From positions 62,001 through 126,000 of the forward strand of contig JPHH03000047.1 in NCBI GenBank assembly GCA_000750105.3: a stretch of 64,000 nucleotides of DNA. Direction: 5' to 3'. Position numbers and translations under genes: made by a program. The notes below the pieces were generated by a model. It did not search any database. It was not told the origin of the DNA and worked only from the letters and a program-made list of their open reading frames with translations. This document shows positions 1 to 11,321 of the stretch, piece after piece; the stretch's first letter is position 1, and every line of letters starts with the position of its first letter. The stretch comes from Tolypocladium sp. Sup5 PDA-1 (taxonomy: Eukaryota > Ascomycota > Sordariomycetes > Hypocreales > Ophiocordycipitaceae).

Positions 1-1735
1 AAGCCGTCGATGGCATCCCTTGGGCTGTTTACACCTCTTATATTGCGTCCTCTCGCAGCTTCATCCCCGTCATCCTAGCCATCCCGCTTCTTTGTCTGGC
101 ACAAGGCGACAGCATCCACTGCGGGCTCTGGCTCGCCTGGTGGGCATCTGACAGGTTCGGCCTTAGCCTCCACACTTACGTCGCCATCTATGCCGCCCTC
201 GCTGTCACACAGGGTCTTCTACTCTACCTCTTCGGTCTTTGCGTTGCCATCTGCTGCACTAGCTCTAGCAACGCCATGCTTAACAGAGCGACTGAAAGAG
301 TTTTGAGGGCGCCAGTTCAGTTTTTCGATACCACACCTCTGGGACGGATCACTAATCGCTTCTCCAAGGACATCGATGTGATGGATTATTCCCTGCCGGA
401 GGCGCTGAGGCTGTTCATGGTGTTAACCGCCATTATTTTGAGCATTTTTGCGCTCATCCCGGCCTACTTCCATTGGTTTGCCATCGCCCTGGGTCCCCTC
501 GTTATAATCTTTTTCCTCTCTGCGGCTTACTACCGTACCTTGGCGCGCGAAATCAAGCGCCACGGAGCTGTCCTGCGTAGTGTTGTCGTCGCCCGCTTCT
601 CCGAGACCCTCGCCGGCGTGACCACGATCCGCACATACTCGATGCAAGCACAGTTTGCCAAGTCGCTGCAGCTTGCCATCGACGACATGAACAGCGCCAA
701 CTTTTTGACCTTCTCTAACCAGAGATGGTTGGCACTTCGGTTGGATTCCGTCGGAATCCTATTGATCGTTACGTGTGGAGTTTTAGCCATGGTGGAGAGA
801 TTCACCCAGTCCCCAGCCATCTCAGGCCTCGTTCTAAGCTACGCCCTAGGCGCCTTGCAAGTCCTTCAATTCATCCTCCGCCAATGGGCAGACGCGGAGA
901 ACGCGATGAATGCCACGGAACGGATTTATGCTTACGGCTCCGGTAACAGTCTCCCTGTTGAGGGCAACAACGGCAAACCGGCCGTATCCACCGCAGCCTC
1001 CTGGCCAGAGCAAGGAGCCATCACTTTCTCAGATGTGCATATGCGCTATCGTCCCGGCCTCCCCGAGGTGCTGCGCGGCTTCAACCTAGTTGTCAAGCCC
1101 GGTGAGCACATCGCTATCGTGGGCCGCACGAGTGCAGGGAAGTCGTCCCTAATTGGCGCCTTGTTCCGGGTGTGCGAGCTCTCCAGAGGTTGCATCTCCA
1201 TCGACGGCGTTGACGTCTCTCGAATCCCACTAACAGATCTACGCTCTCGCCTATCCATTCAACCCCAAGACTCGATCCTCTTCCGCGGCAGCGTCCGCTC
1301 TAACCCCGACCCCTTCCACGGGCACACTGATGAAGAGCTCTGGCTCGCCCTCCGTGGGGCCTGGCTGGCTGATACCGTGCATCTGGACGATGTTGTCGAA
1401 GAAGAAGGGTTAAATTTCTCACATGGGCAACGCCAACAGCTCGGTCTGGCGCGGCTTCTTGCCAGGGGCAGCAAAGTAGTCGTTTGCGACGAGGCCACAT
1501 CGAGCGTGGACTTGGAGACAGACGATAAGATTCAGCGGACTATAGTCGAATCATTCAAGGGCAGACGGTGTTAACCGTGGCGCATCGCATACGCACTGTT
1601 ATCTACTATGATAGGGTGTGTGTGATAGAACAGGGCAAGATTATAGAGCTTGGGACACCGAGGGAGTTATGGGGCTTAGGAGGTGTGTTTAGGGGGATGT
1701 GTGAGACGAGTGGGATTTTACAGAATGAGCTCTAA
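1..1735 (+). CDS. ABC-C (MRP/Yor1-like) transporter, 3' part, frameshifted near its end
   Basis: The reading frame is open from the left edge (first full codon at base 3), so the 5' half lies outside the window. It encodes the second membrane domain, with the LNRATERVL...FFDTTPLGRITNRFSKD signature typical of Yor1-type multidrug exporters, then nucleotide-binding domain 2. NBD2 has a Walker A (GRTSAGKSS, about 1121-1147, with Ser where Gly is usual), an ABC signature written NFSHGQRQ (about 1411-1434) and a Walker B/D-loop VVVCDEATSSVD (about 1477-1512). The frame stops at 1574. The expected continuation, TVAHRIRT with the H-loop His and the C-terminus, is present in another frame up to the TAA at 1733-1735. 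One base appears to be missing at about 1569. The protein would be a plasma- or vacuolar-membrane drug or conjugate exporter. It is either a young pseudogene or carries an assembly error. Confidence 0.8.
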
Positions 1736-2896
1736 CGTATTCCACAAGCTCCCGGACTAGTCTAAATACCAATAGAAATTGGGAGTTTCCGCTATATAAA
1801 TGCTAGCGTAATTATAGGCATAGTTTGTTAGAGTGATGGTACAGACCTCTGACTAAGAAAATAGAAAACACAAAAATATAGAGGAATAACTAGGGGATCT
1901 AACAGTCGGCAAGCATAAAAGATGCAGAAGACCCAACTACACGGTCTATACTTCGCTCTAGGGTAGCAGAGAGGTCGACTGGCTCGCGAGGTCCCGTTTT
2001 AGATATCCTACGCCTGGCTTTGTATTGCCAGCATTTGGCTTTACGTGCTCTTCTAGAAAGTAGGAAATGGAGATTAGAGTATTATGCTTTGGATTACACA
2101 AGTTGTTACAGCGTCAATGTCCATCCTCATCACCTTTATCGGGAGACGGCGACGACACGGCGCGAAAGGGATTTGTGATAGTGTATTTTAAAGCTAGAAC
2201 AGTACTGCGAGATATATACGCCAAGGCTTGTTCTGTTTGGATCTGGATGCAGCGCAGATGTACACATCAACCAGGACCGTAGCGACCTCCCTGCTTATTG
2301 CTAGCGGTGTGGGGTAAAGGGTGCAGAATATAGGGGCTTAATATTCAGCTCTCCTCTCTCGATACGCTTGGGGGGGGGGGGTTGTGACTGTATAGCGCGA
2401 TTCACCTCTGGGTAGGAGTTACGTAGGTCTAATAAGTCCGAGAAGCCGAGCCATAGCGCCTCGAAACGACGGGTGGCTGCCTTAAAACAAGCTAAAATGC
2501 CTTACATATGGCTCCGTGCTATGTGTCTCGGACACTAGGGGCTCGGATCTTCTAACCATCCCTTGTCAACGACTCAAGGCCCTGTGCTAGTCTGTCCAAT
2601 GGCATGCTGTGATTTGATATAACGAGTGTTAATACCTAGATATGCGGCATTTCGAATTCCTCCCAAAGCACTCCGTGCTCCACAGATCTTGTATTCTGCA
2701 CAAATAGCGGGCTTAGCTTTAAGCCGTCCGATAAGGCCCCTTCCCAGAGTGTATCGGCTAGGCGCCTAGGCTTTCGTGGCCGAAAGCACCGGAACCACAA
2801 TCCAAGTTTCTTACTCTCAGCACTTCGTTTCCTATAGAGTCGGACCGCTTCGTCCGTCTCTAGACTTCTGCACTGGACTATATGCTATAATTCATA
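1736..2896. other. Intergenic tract, no supported gene
   Basis: All frames are rich in stops; the longest ORF (2067-2282, 71 codons) resembles nothing I know. A run of 12 G lies at 2370-2381. The tract reads as degenerate spacer. Confidence 0.5.
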
Positions 2897-3583
2897 ATGG
2901 ACGCTCGATTTAAGCGAAAGCCCCGGCCACCGCCACTCGATCTGAGTGCTCTCCGATGCAAAGAGCCGAAATCACCTACACAACTGACTTCTTCGCGGTA
3001 TGCAACAACCCCAAACCGTTTGACGACGCCGACGATACCAAGCACGATACGGATAGACACTCCAATACGCCTAGAGACTCCAAAACGACTGGAGACTCCA
3101 AAGCGACTGGAGACGCCAAAGCGCCTAGAGACACCAACTACCACCAGGACAACAAAACGTCCAGAAACGCCAACTAGATTCATCACACTGCGGCCAGAAC
3201 TACCAAGGGCCTCAACCACCTCAAGGACTAGGTAAGCCATCCGTGCACCGCTGTGACTACGAGTTCGAGCAGCCTGACAGTTCATGTTACGAGGAAGCAG
3301 ATCACCAACGGCCACAGTAACCATTACTAGACCATTGCAAATAAGCACAGTGACTGCTTCAACACAGACCCTTCTATCTGCATCTGCAACGTCAGTTATC
3401 GGGGCCATAGCAAGCAGTGCCGCATCCTCGACGCCCGTAGCCGCCGTGATCCCCCCCGGCTCTTTGGGGTTCATTGTCGGCACCGGGAGTTTGGCTGGAA
3501 TTTCCCTCGTCTCAGTAGCAGGAATATTTCTTTGGCGGCGAAGGGCAAGGCTACGGAGGCTCAGTGAAGCAGACGATAGTTAG
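2897..3583 (+). pseudogene. Low-complexity protein with C-terminal membrane anchor, probably broken
   Basis: Two ORFs lie in the same frame. The first (2897-3235) is Pro/Thr/Arg-rich with hexapeptide repeats ETPKRL. The second (3284-3583) is Ser/Thr-rich and contains one predicted membrane helix (about 22 hydrophobic residues, GSLGFIVGTGSLAG onward) followed by a basic stop-transfer stretch, FLWRRRARLRR. This arrangement resembles a wall-stress-sensor type single-pass protein. A GTAAGC donor at 3232 and AG sites at 3272 or 3280 suggest an intron, but neither acceptor keeps the frame. I therefore treat it as a decayed or mis-modelled gene. Function is not recognised. Confidence 0.35.
3056..3135 (+). 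repeat. 18-bp tandem repeat (ETPKRL-coding)
   Basis: Four consecutive 18-base units start at 3056, 3074, 3092 and 3110, with a partial fifth at 3128. Each follows the pattern GAGACTCCAAARCGACTG with a few substitutions. In the 2897 frame they encode ETPKRL repeats. Confidence 0.8.
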
Positions 3584-4224
3584 TTACCCAGGCTGGATGA
3601 ATGAATGCATAATGGCACTTGCGCCAGGAATGAAGACAAACCCTTGTCCCAGACCCCAGTACCGAACCCTAGTACCAAACCCCAGTAGATCCGTATACGC
3701 GTGCCGTATACCCGTGGTCTTGGCGATGGTGTGGCAGGTTGTTGAATGCAATACACGACTCATGCAGGAATGCTCTGACAATGAACCTCGAATGAATCGC
3801 CAATCGACTCAATCCCCATTCGGAAGAGACAGCCGCGGGTCGCAACGGTTATCAATGTACACTAATTTTGGCAACTTTTGAAATATGAAACCGAAACTTG
3901 CCCGATAGTTGTGCTTCGACCGGGAACTACTTTGCCGGGCACAAAACTTGTTTCAATGTTGGGAAATGAAACAAATTACGTGCACGCATCCAGCCATGAC
4001 TTTGCTTTGTAGAGCGTGTTAGCCCTCACCAATTAGCTGCCGTCGGCCGATGCCTCACTAATACCTCCATCTACCCTAACAGTAGTCCTACATTATGCAA
4101 ATTTGCGTCATCCTCGCACCTCTTTCCAGTGTCTTATCTCTTTAACTGGCTAGCCGTCCGTTTAACCTCGCGGGCAGGTGATTTCGGCTCTTCACAATCA
4201 TCGCCCGACAACACCAACACTGCG
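3584..4224. promoter_or_regulatory. Upstream region of the MFS gene
   Basis: No convincing gene is present; the 105-codon ORF at 3564-3881 has no recognisable content. A hairpin is visible: TTGTTTCA (3948-3955) pairs with TGAAACAA (3967-3974) around an 11-base loop. The stretch before 4225 is pyrimidine-rich, as expected for a fungal promoter and 5' leader. Confidence 0.4.
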
Positions 4225-6446
4225 ATGGACGGAGATGGGGATCTCAAGGATAGTGATCCCAATGACTTCCCTCGCCGCTCATCCCGTAGGTTCACTACGC
4301 TCGAGGGATGGCGGGAGGTACGAGGAGGCCTGTATCTTGCGGCAGGCTCGGCCTTCTCCACCATCATCCCCAACCCAGCCTACGATCCCGAATGGCAAAT
4401 CCAGGGCGACGAACCTCTGCAGCCGACGTTTGCTGACCCATATCAAAACTCAGTCAATTCTTTTACGCAGAATAGAAGTACTGGTCATGGCCAAAGCGAG
4501 CTGTGGCCTCATGGACGGGTCCATTCGATTACCACAGAGGCTCCAACAAATCCTCTGGACTTGGAGAAGCGGCAACAGTCTCTTTTCGCCGAAGGAAGAT
4601 TGACAGAGAGTGAAAAGACAAATACGCCCCCTGTGCCTGAGAGGCCATTTCACAGCTTCACGACAAGCCAAAAGTGGCTCGTTATCAGCACAATTGGCGT
4701 GGCTGGTCTTTTCTCCGGACTCTCCTCCAACATATACTTTCCCTCATTAGACGCAATTGCCACGGTACCCCCAAGAATCCATTCCCGTGGAGGAAGCAAC
4801 CTGGTACTAATGCGTAATAGGACCTCAACGTTAGCCTCAGCGCGGTTTCGTTGACGATCACATCCTACCTCATCATCCAAGGGATCTCTCCGTTGATCTG
4901 GGGACCGCTCTCAGACACGATTGGTCGTCGACCCATTTACATCTACTCGTTCTCGGTATATATTGCGGCCAATATTGTTCTCAGCCTGTCTCCAAACTTT
5001 CCGCTTCTCTTGGTCTTCAGAGGGTTACAGTCCGCTGGAAGTGCATCGACTGTTAGTATCGGTGCGTGTTCATATTGCCGATATTTTGGCGCCTTTCATC
5101 TAATGTCGTATGGTCTCTAGGAAATGGCGTCATTCAAGATATTGCAACGCCAATAGAGCGAGGCGCTTTCATCAGCTTCTACCAGGCGAGTACGTTAGCA
5201 ACAGTATTACAAAGCTCAAGAAACATGGTATGTTTTTGCAGCTGACAATGCGTTAGTTCGTAACTTCAGTATTGCGGTCGGCCCTGTCCTTGGCGGCTTG
5301 CTCGCCCAGTTCTTCGGATTTCGGTAAGTCCTGGCATTTACGCTGTCGTAGTTAGCCAAATTTTAACGAAGCAGATCCATTTTCATCTTCTTGGTGATTA
5401 TATCCTCTTTAGTCCTCATTGTAATCATTCTTTTTCTTCCCGAAACCCTTCGCGCCATTGCGGGTGACGGTACTTGGAGTCTGTCTGGCATTTATCAACC
5501 CCTGATACGCCGGTATCAGAAAGAGCACAAGCAAGCGGGAGAGCCACAGCTAATAACGCCACGCCCTATCGTCACTGTCAGGACCTTCTTGGAGCCGCTA
5601 AAACTCTTGAAGGAAAAAGACATCATCGTTAGTTTGATATTTGGCGGCACAGTGTATACCGTCTGGAGTATGGTTGTTGCAAGCACAACAGGGCTGTTTA
5701 AGGACCTCTTCCAGCTTGATGAGCTGAAGCTAGGCCTAATATTTTTGCCCAACGGTACGTCTCCGCCCTGAATCTCGAAACTTGCGTCGTAGGCTGCCAG
5801 AAGTAACAGTGTCATGATGCTAATTCGTGTTCCTACAGGCTTTGGCACAATCGTTGGCTCAGCAACAGCAGGGAAACTCATGACTCGCGAGTTTATAAAC
5901 TACGAGAGGGCATACTTGGTTAAGAAACCTCATTCAACTCTCCCGTCCAAGAACAAGAAAGACCTGCCCGCGGATTTTCCGATTGAGCATGCTCGACTTC
6001 GTCACACCCCCTGGATTACCGCCCTCTTCATCATCAGCACCGCAATCTACGGTTTTACCGTGCTGCCTGCTGCCCAGCTACCACTGGTCTCTAGGCCAGG
6101 GTGGATTGCCGTTCCTCTCACACTGCAGTTCATTATTGCTGCTACCTCGAACGCAGTGTTCGCTATAAATACGGCACTGGTGTCGGACCTGTGTCCGGGA
6201 AAAGGCGCGGGCGCTACGGCAATCAATAATCTTGTACGGTGTAGCCTGGGAGCGCTGGGAGTTGGCTTTGTCGATGCCATGATCGGGTCCTTTGGATCTG
6301 CGGCTTCGTTCTTGGGCCTTGGACTGTTGACTACAGCCATGGGAGTACTGTTAGCTATGGAGTGGTCGTGGGGCATGCACTGGAGGAGTCAGCGAGAGCA
6401 GGCCAAGACCATAAAGCGTAAAGAGTCGGTTGTGGATGATGTATGA
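4225..6446 (+). CDS. MFS drug:H+ antiporter, DHA1 (QDR/FLR-like) family
   Basis: Six exons are inferred: 4225-4764, 4821-5061, 5121-5189, 5257-5323, 5375-5754 and 5838-6446. All introns are GT-AG, 51-83 nt, with CTGAC/CTAAC-like branch sites. The start is the first ATG of the frame. A hydrophilic cytosolic N-terminus of about 150 residues precedes TM1 (SQKWLVISTIGVAGLFSGLSS). The MFS motif A region appears as WGPLSDTIGRRPIYI. The DHA1 antiporter motif is visible as GPVLGGLLAQFFGFR, and ILFLPETLRAIAGDG marks the end of TM6. A central cytosolic loop carries KEHKQAG. The second half ends with a basic tail. The family exports drugs, weak acids or metabolites across the plasma membrane. The substrate cannot be read from sequence. 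Confidence 0.85.
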
Positions 6447-7275
6447 GCTACGCATTTAGCATGTTGGGTGCCTTTTATTTCTTGGGTGTGAAGACCCAAG
6501 GCTCACGGGTCAAGGTTACAGGTGCGGGAGGGAGAGTACGCTGACCGACGCAGCCGCCAAAAGGTTAAACGATTCTTTAGACATCATTGATAGAGTACTA
6601 AAAAGCTATTTAGATTTACACCGAAAGCCAGTACACATAATCTATTTAGCTTACTGCCTATTCCATGGACTCATATTAAGTAAAGCCACCTCAGGCAATT
6701 GCAGATAAGCTCACCATGATCCCAGCCACTGGAAGCCTTTGGCAGTTCTACTTTTCCAGGCCTTGCATCCCCTAGAGTTCAGCTAGTTTATCCAAAAAGT
6801 TTCATGTGCCGGTTACAACCTCCCAATGGTGCGGAGTAGACCAGAGCCTAGCGTTAAACTGAGCTTGAAGCGCAGAAACAGGTGGCTTGGCAGCCCGGCG
6901 TTCCGGAACGCCCTCGTCTTCCATCCCGGTCGACCCCTGAGCTAGCGTGCGCTGTGGGTCTGTAACCTTTTTTTAACCATGATGGTTTCCTAGTATATGA
7001 CACAACGGTGGCTGACCCCATGTTTTATCATACATCTGAAATAGATTGAATTTATGTTACTGATTCGAACCGCCTGGCTATCGAAGCCGGCGCAGGGGCT
7101 CGTGGAGGGTGCCACGGGGGCATCAGCCGCTGGATTTGGTTGACTGAGATTTATTATATGGTCGAGCAGTGCACATAGAGACATCTTCTCGATAGGATAC
7201 CACGGAAAGAGCTTTGCTTGCACCATTGAACTTTCGTCTCTGGTGTTGCTTGAAGTCAGACTAAACGCACTCGCC
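6447..7275. other. Intergenic region
   Basis: This region lies between two same-strand genes and probably holds the terminator of the MFS gene and the promoter of the next. I see no gene. A minus-strand ORF at 6990-7277 has no family features. Confidence 0.5.
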
Positions 7276-8914
7276 ATGATGCTTACACAAATTCTCCGAC
7301 GCTACTCAACGTCGTATCTCCTTCTTTCTATTGCTGGCGCTCCTCTCATTGCGGCTCAAGATGATAAGTTAGCCAAATTTGGGGACACCATTGAGGTTCT
7401 TGGGCAGGTATAGACGATCTACTTCCACGGTGACTCCCGCAAGTACTAACAGCACGACTAGATGGCACGAACCGACCAGGACTTTGTCGACGGCCTCGCT
7501 CTAGACCTCTTCTCGCCCACCAACCGCACACTGGTGGTGACGAACAACACATCACCGCTCCCGGGAAACTTTATCACCGGTAGCTCTGGCGAGGGCTTCA
7601 TCGCTCTCTCGAGTTATAGTTGGATCATCAAGTTCAACGAGACCGCCAAAGACCTCATCGCAAAGATTGAGCTGCCGTATGATCCGTCTGCCCTGAAAGG
7701 GCAGGGCGTAGATGTATCAAACACATACGTCGGAACGCTGGCCAAGGACAAGAAGTCGTGGATTGTGTCTGAGACACAGAGAAACGTACACGTGTATGAC
7801 ACCCCAAAGATGCGAGACATCAGCTCTCTATCCAAGGCGGACATGCTAATAGCCAGTTCCAGCACCGAGAACAAAACCCGCATCATCAAGATGACATCCC
7901 TCGACGGAGAGTATATGCTTCTGGGCCGCAAGTCTGAAGACGTCACAAACATCTTTGTGCAGTATGGGCAAGGCGTAACCCGAACCGTTAATGTTACTGG
8001 AGGCAACAATTTCCAAGAAGCCGAATTTGTCGATGGCTTGCGGTTACGCGTCCAGTCAGCAAAGCCTTTTACTCTGAATGCGGATATCTCAAATGGCGTG
8101 GACGAAGCGACTATACCAGAGAACTCGATATCGTTGAGTATGAAGTCCCGATTGTGCAGCCTCTCCTCTAAACTGTTCAGTGCTTAGCCCTAATTCTGTG
8201 GACTTATAGATTCATTCGCATGGGTTATAAACACCACGATTCCAGCTGGTAACAACATGGCCGTGGATATGAGAGTCCCGTGTAAGTCCCAAGCGACACA
8301 ATCTATCGATCAGTATATGCTTATGACAACCTTCCAACGCAGTTAACAGAGACATGTTAGCCGCAAAGGCAGCTGGAAAATCGCATAAACAACTCGTAGT
8401 GGCACACCGAGCTTTACAGGCGCGCGCGACAGATCCCTTTCAAGTCCTGGAGAAACAGGAAGTAGAGCGGTCCGAGAGCCGTATCAAAGTTTCTGGACTG
8501 TCCAATATAGACGGGCAATACATTGTTCTGGTTACTGCTGGGAAAGAACGCGGAGAAGGTGATGAACGTGGCGACGGCAAGCACAAGGGTTGTGCGACAA
8601 ACACCGTCGATGTTGCCGGCGCCGCGTCTCTTTATCCCAGCGGTGCAGCCCAGTATAGGAACGTAACACAAGGTATGGCGTCTTTATTTACAGAGGCTCA
8701 AAGCTTTGTATCTTGGTTGGCTAATACTTTACTAGGCATCAATACGGAGCAGTCGACGATCGGAGTCACCGGTGTCTTGAATCCGGCGCCTACAGGCACA
8801 GAGGCCGTGAGGCCAAGTGCACCTGTTGTTATAAGCTCTGGCAAAAAGTTGAAGGCCTCTTTTGTGACGCTTGCTGGGGCTGTGGTCATGGCAGTTGTGC
8901 TCCTGTCGCACTGA
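7276..8914 (+). CDS. Secreted, probably GPI-anchored orphan protein
   Basis: Four exons fit: 7276-7407, 7462-8137, 8210-8281 and 8343-8914, giving 483 aa. Intron 1 has a perfect TACTAAC branch site. The N-terminus is a signal peptide (basic MLTQILRRY, hydrophobic core, cleavage near PLIAAQ). The mature part is rich in Asn-X-Ser/Thr glycosylation sites and beta-prone. It shows repeated patterns such as WIIKFNETAKDLIAKIELPYD and, later, FAWVINTTIPAGNNMAVDMRV. These look like two copies of one motif: an aromatic residue, then I/V, then N-T, then a conserved P. The C-terminus (SSGKKLKASF followed by a hydrophobic tail ending LLSH) fits a GPI-attachment signal. I do not recognise the family. A cell-surface role is an inference. 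Confidence 0.7.
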
Positions 8915-10041
8915 CTACGTCAGATCCCTTTTCCAGTTTCTTCTACACCAACCTCGGCCCTGTGGTTTTCCAGCCCGGCAGCCGGAAAGGAAAGAACGCC
9001 GAGTCTCGCGGAGCAACATCCAGCGCGCACTAGCAAGTCAGAATTAGGAGTGATTGTACAGTAAAGAGAGTATGATCAAGACATTGGGGCAACTCGTCTC
9101 CACTATGCAAGAGTGGACAATGGGATTTGTGGACCGGGAGACGGGGCTCGGCAGACGACCGAGGCAGTTAGGGGCGAAAACAGTATAAATACCGGTGACT
9201 CTGCCCTCTTGGTCTTTTTTTTCTCTCTCTCTTTTCTTTTCAGTGCTCATCCAGGTGCTACATGCCCTTCCGGTAGCTCTACCCGTTCAGGTGCTTCATA
9301 TCCTTCAAGTGCTAGCCTTCGGTGAGCACACCGAATACTGCCTGACAGAGCAGTAGGACAAAGCAGCAGACCTTCTCGTGGTGTCCGGTGTCAGTAGCTG
9401 CCATGCGTCTCCGTTACGTTGGCGCGCTGCGTGGTCAAGATTGCTTGGGCCGCCGCGGAGACTTGGTCCCGCAGGCATGACCCAAGACGACCGCGCCACG
9501 CGACCAATATAGCGACTGCGTACTATCAGTGAAGCCAACATGCTGCTAGATAGAAAAGGACTCGGGCAAGCAGATTGCCGGGGTCGAAGTTATTAATTTA
9601 GGGAGAACTTATAAGAGAATATTCTGGGAGAGTTAATGGTGTGAGGGTCCCGATGCGTAGGAGATGCTATGATGGTGTGGACGATGGTGTTAACAAGAGA
9701 GTAATTGTGCTCGGCTGGGGCATGCTGAATGTCAAGTAGAACAGTTAATTAAAGGCAATAAGAATCCATAGACTGGGGTTATGGGAAGGGCTTGCTATAG
9801 AGATCGTGGATGTCTCCGTGTAAACTATCCGTCTGAGGGAGAAGCCAAGGGCCGTTATAAGAGCACAGTAATCAGTAGCTGGGTTGCTATAGATCTTCTA
9901 CTTGTGTATTAAATAAAGTCCGAGTTTTCCTGACCTAGTTTTCCTGGCCTAAGTAACGAACGGTATAAATGCATCGATACACTATATGAGGCATCTTAGC
10001 AGCAACCGCGGTAGCACTCGTTCACTAGTAGTCGTTGCTTC
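8915..10041. other. Intergenic, degenerate
   Basis: A TATA-like TATAAATA sits at 9184 and a pyrimidine tract at 9216-9240. Neither leads into a convincing ORF. A short direct repeat, GTTTTCCTG(A/G)CCTA, occurs at about 9922-9952. The start of the gene graveyard. Confidence 0.4.
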
Positions 10042-10591
10042 TTGCATCAACAAAACGGCCGCGAACCTACCACGGAAAACACTACATCTACCCTGCCGCC
10101 ATCGCCATGCTGCCGACTAACAGAGGGCAGCTTAAGGTTCCGCGAGCTATGGGAACACAATACCCAAACTTGCCGGGCTACTAGAGCAGCCTGCCTCCTA
10201 AGCAAGTTTGTCTGCGATGTGCTGCGCTCCTTACCGATCGCTCCCGCCTAGCAGGAGGACGCGAGGTACAGCAGCACTTCCATCAAGCCTGTGCTCGCTC
10301 TACGAGTTTGGGTCGACCGCGCTATCAGGATCAACTAAACAGAGGGACGGCATACTGGGGGCAGCGGCTGGCTCGCTGGATAGCGGACGCCTTGCAGATG
10401 CCTCAATGCGGCCAGCCGCTTCTACGGCCCGCCCGGGCTACAACAGTAACCCGCCTGTTCCCGTTCAGAATGCCGACGGAACGCTGCAATGCCCCCGTTG
10501 TCTAACGGCTTATGCCCACCGCCAGCGCCTCAACCGTTATCTTTCCGGATGTGAGCGAAACCAAGCCGGCTCTCTTATTGACCACTGCTAG
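10042..10591 (+). pseudogene. C2H2-like zinc-finger relic
   Basis: Overlapping ORFs in this stretch end with LQCPRCLTAYAHRQRLNRYL then a Cys, a C-x2-C-x12-ish-C/H arrangement. This resembles the finger preceding OrsD-type domains in fungi, and a clear OrsD-like relic follows on the same strand 0.7 kb downstream. The upstream part has no recognisable content. It is probably a gene remnant, possibly the 5' part of the same locus. Confidence 0.3.
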
Positions 10592-10625
10592 TAACCGGAT
10601 CGCATCATTTATACGTCCTTTCCTT

Positions 10626-11084
10626 TTAATGACTCGTCCTAGATTGCTCCTGCTGTGAATGCTCCTGCTGAACGAATGCCTGCTCAATGCTCGCGTTGCA
10701 CTTCTGAACCATGGAGAAGAGGCCGGAGGAGTGGAAATGAACAATCCGCATAATACTCGATAGCACGTCGTTGGTCAACTTTTGGGAATATTCCAGTTCG
10801 CATGTCAACTGCCGAATTTCCTCGCTGATCTCGGCAATGCGCTCCTGCGGCGAGACGGTGCCCTGTTTTGGTGGCAACGCTTTGAGTTATACGATGCTCG
10901 TATCGCCGCACAGGGCTCGAATTTCGAAGTCAACCGGTCCTCCAGACGGAGGTCTATCCCTGTCTAGATAGCGTGAAATGCGATTCTTAAGATTCAGGCT
11001 CCTCATTGTGACGTTGGGTAGACGTTGGAGGACCTCCTGAATGCTTCTTATGAACGAAGTGCTGACTCTGCGTATGATGATCAA
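10626..11084 (-). pseudogene. Reverse-strand coiled-coil protein relic with one premature stop
   Basis: Two minus-strand ORFs (11084-10887 and 10877-10626) lie in one frame and are separated only by a TAA. The upstream part has LNLKNRISRYLDRDRPPSGG. The downstream part has the heptad-like RIAEISEEIRQLTCELEY. The stop sits where CAA (Gln) would give continuous coding, a C-to-T change typical of RIP. Family unknown. It faces the C2H2/OrsD-like relics. Confidence 0.4.
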
Positions 11085-11321
11085 TGCCCTATAGTTTCAG
11101 GCCCATATCATCTCTTGTAGAGTTGATTTTCCGGCCCTACCTCGCCGGGGGTAGAGTTGAATTGGGTCGACAGGGGTATAGTTGATTATACGACAACCAA
11201 TCAAATGTCTTAATTAGAATGCCCCAAGCGCGTCCTAAGAAACGCGAAAGCATGTCGCGTGAAGTAGGCGTTCATGATATGGTTTGTTTGAATAAGCCAC
11301 CTACACCGTACTCTCGCCTAG

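Noticed and set aside
2878..3483. 201-codon minus ORF over the ETPKRL repeats
   Set aside because: Its composition (Val/Gly/Arg periodicity) is produced by the complement of the tandem repeat.
7055..7090. tRNA-like GGTTCGAATC on the minus strand (also near 35218)
   Set aside because: No matching T-stem, anticodon arm or acceptor stem could be paired.
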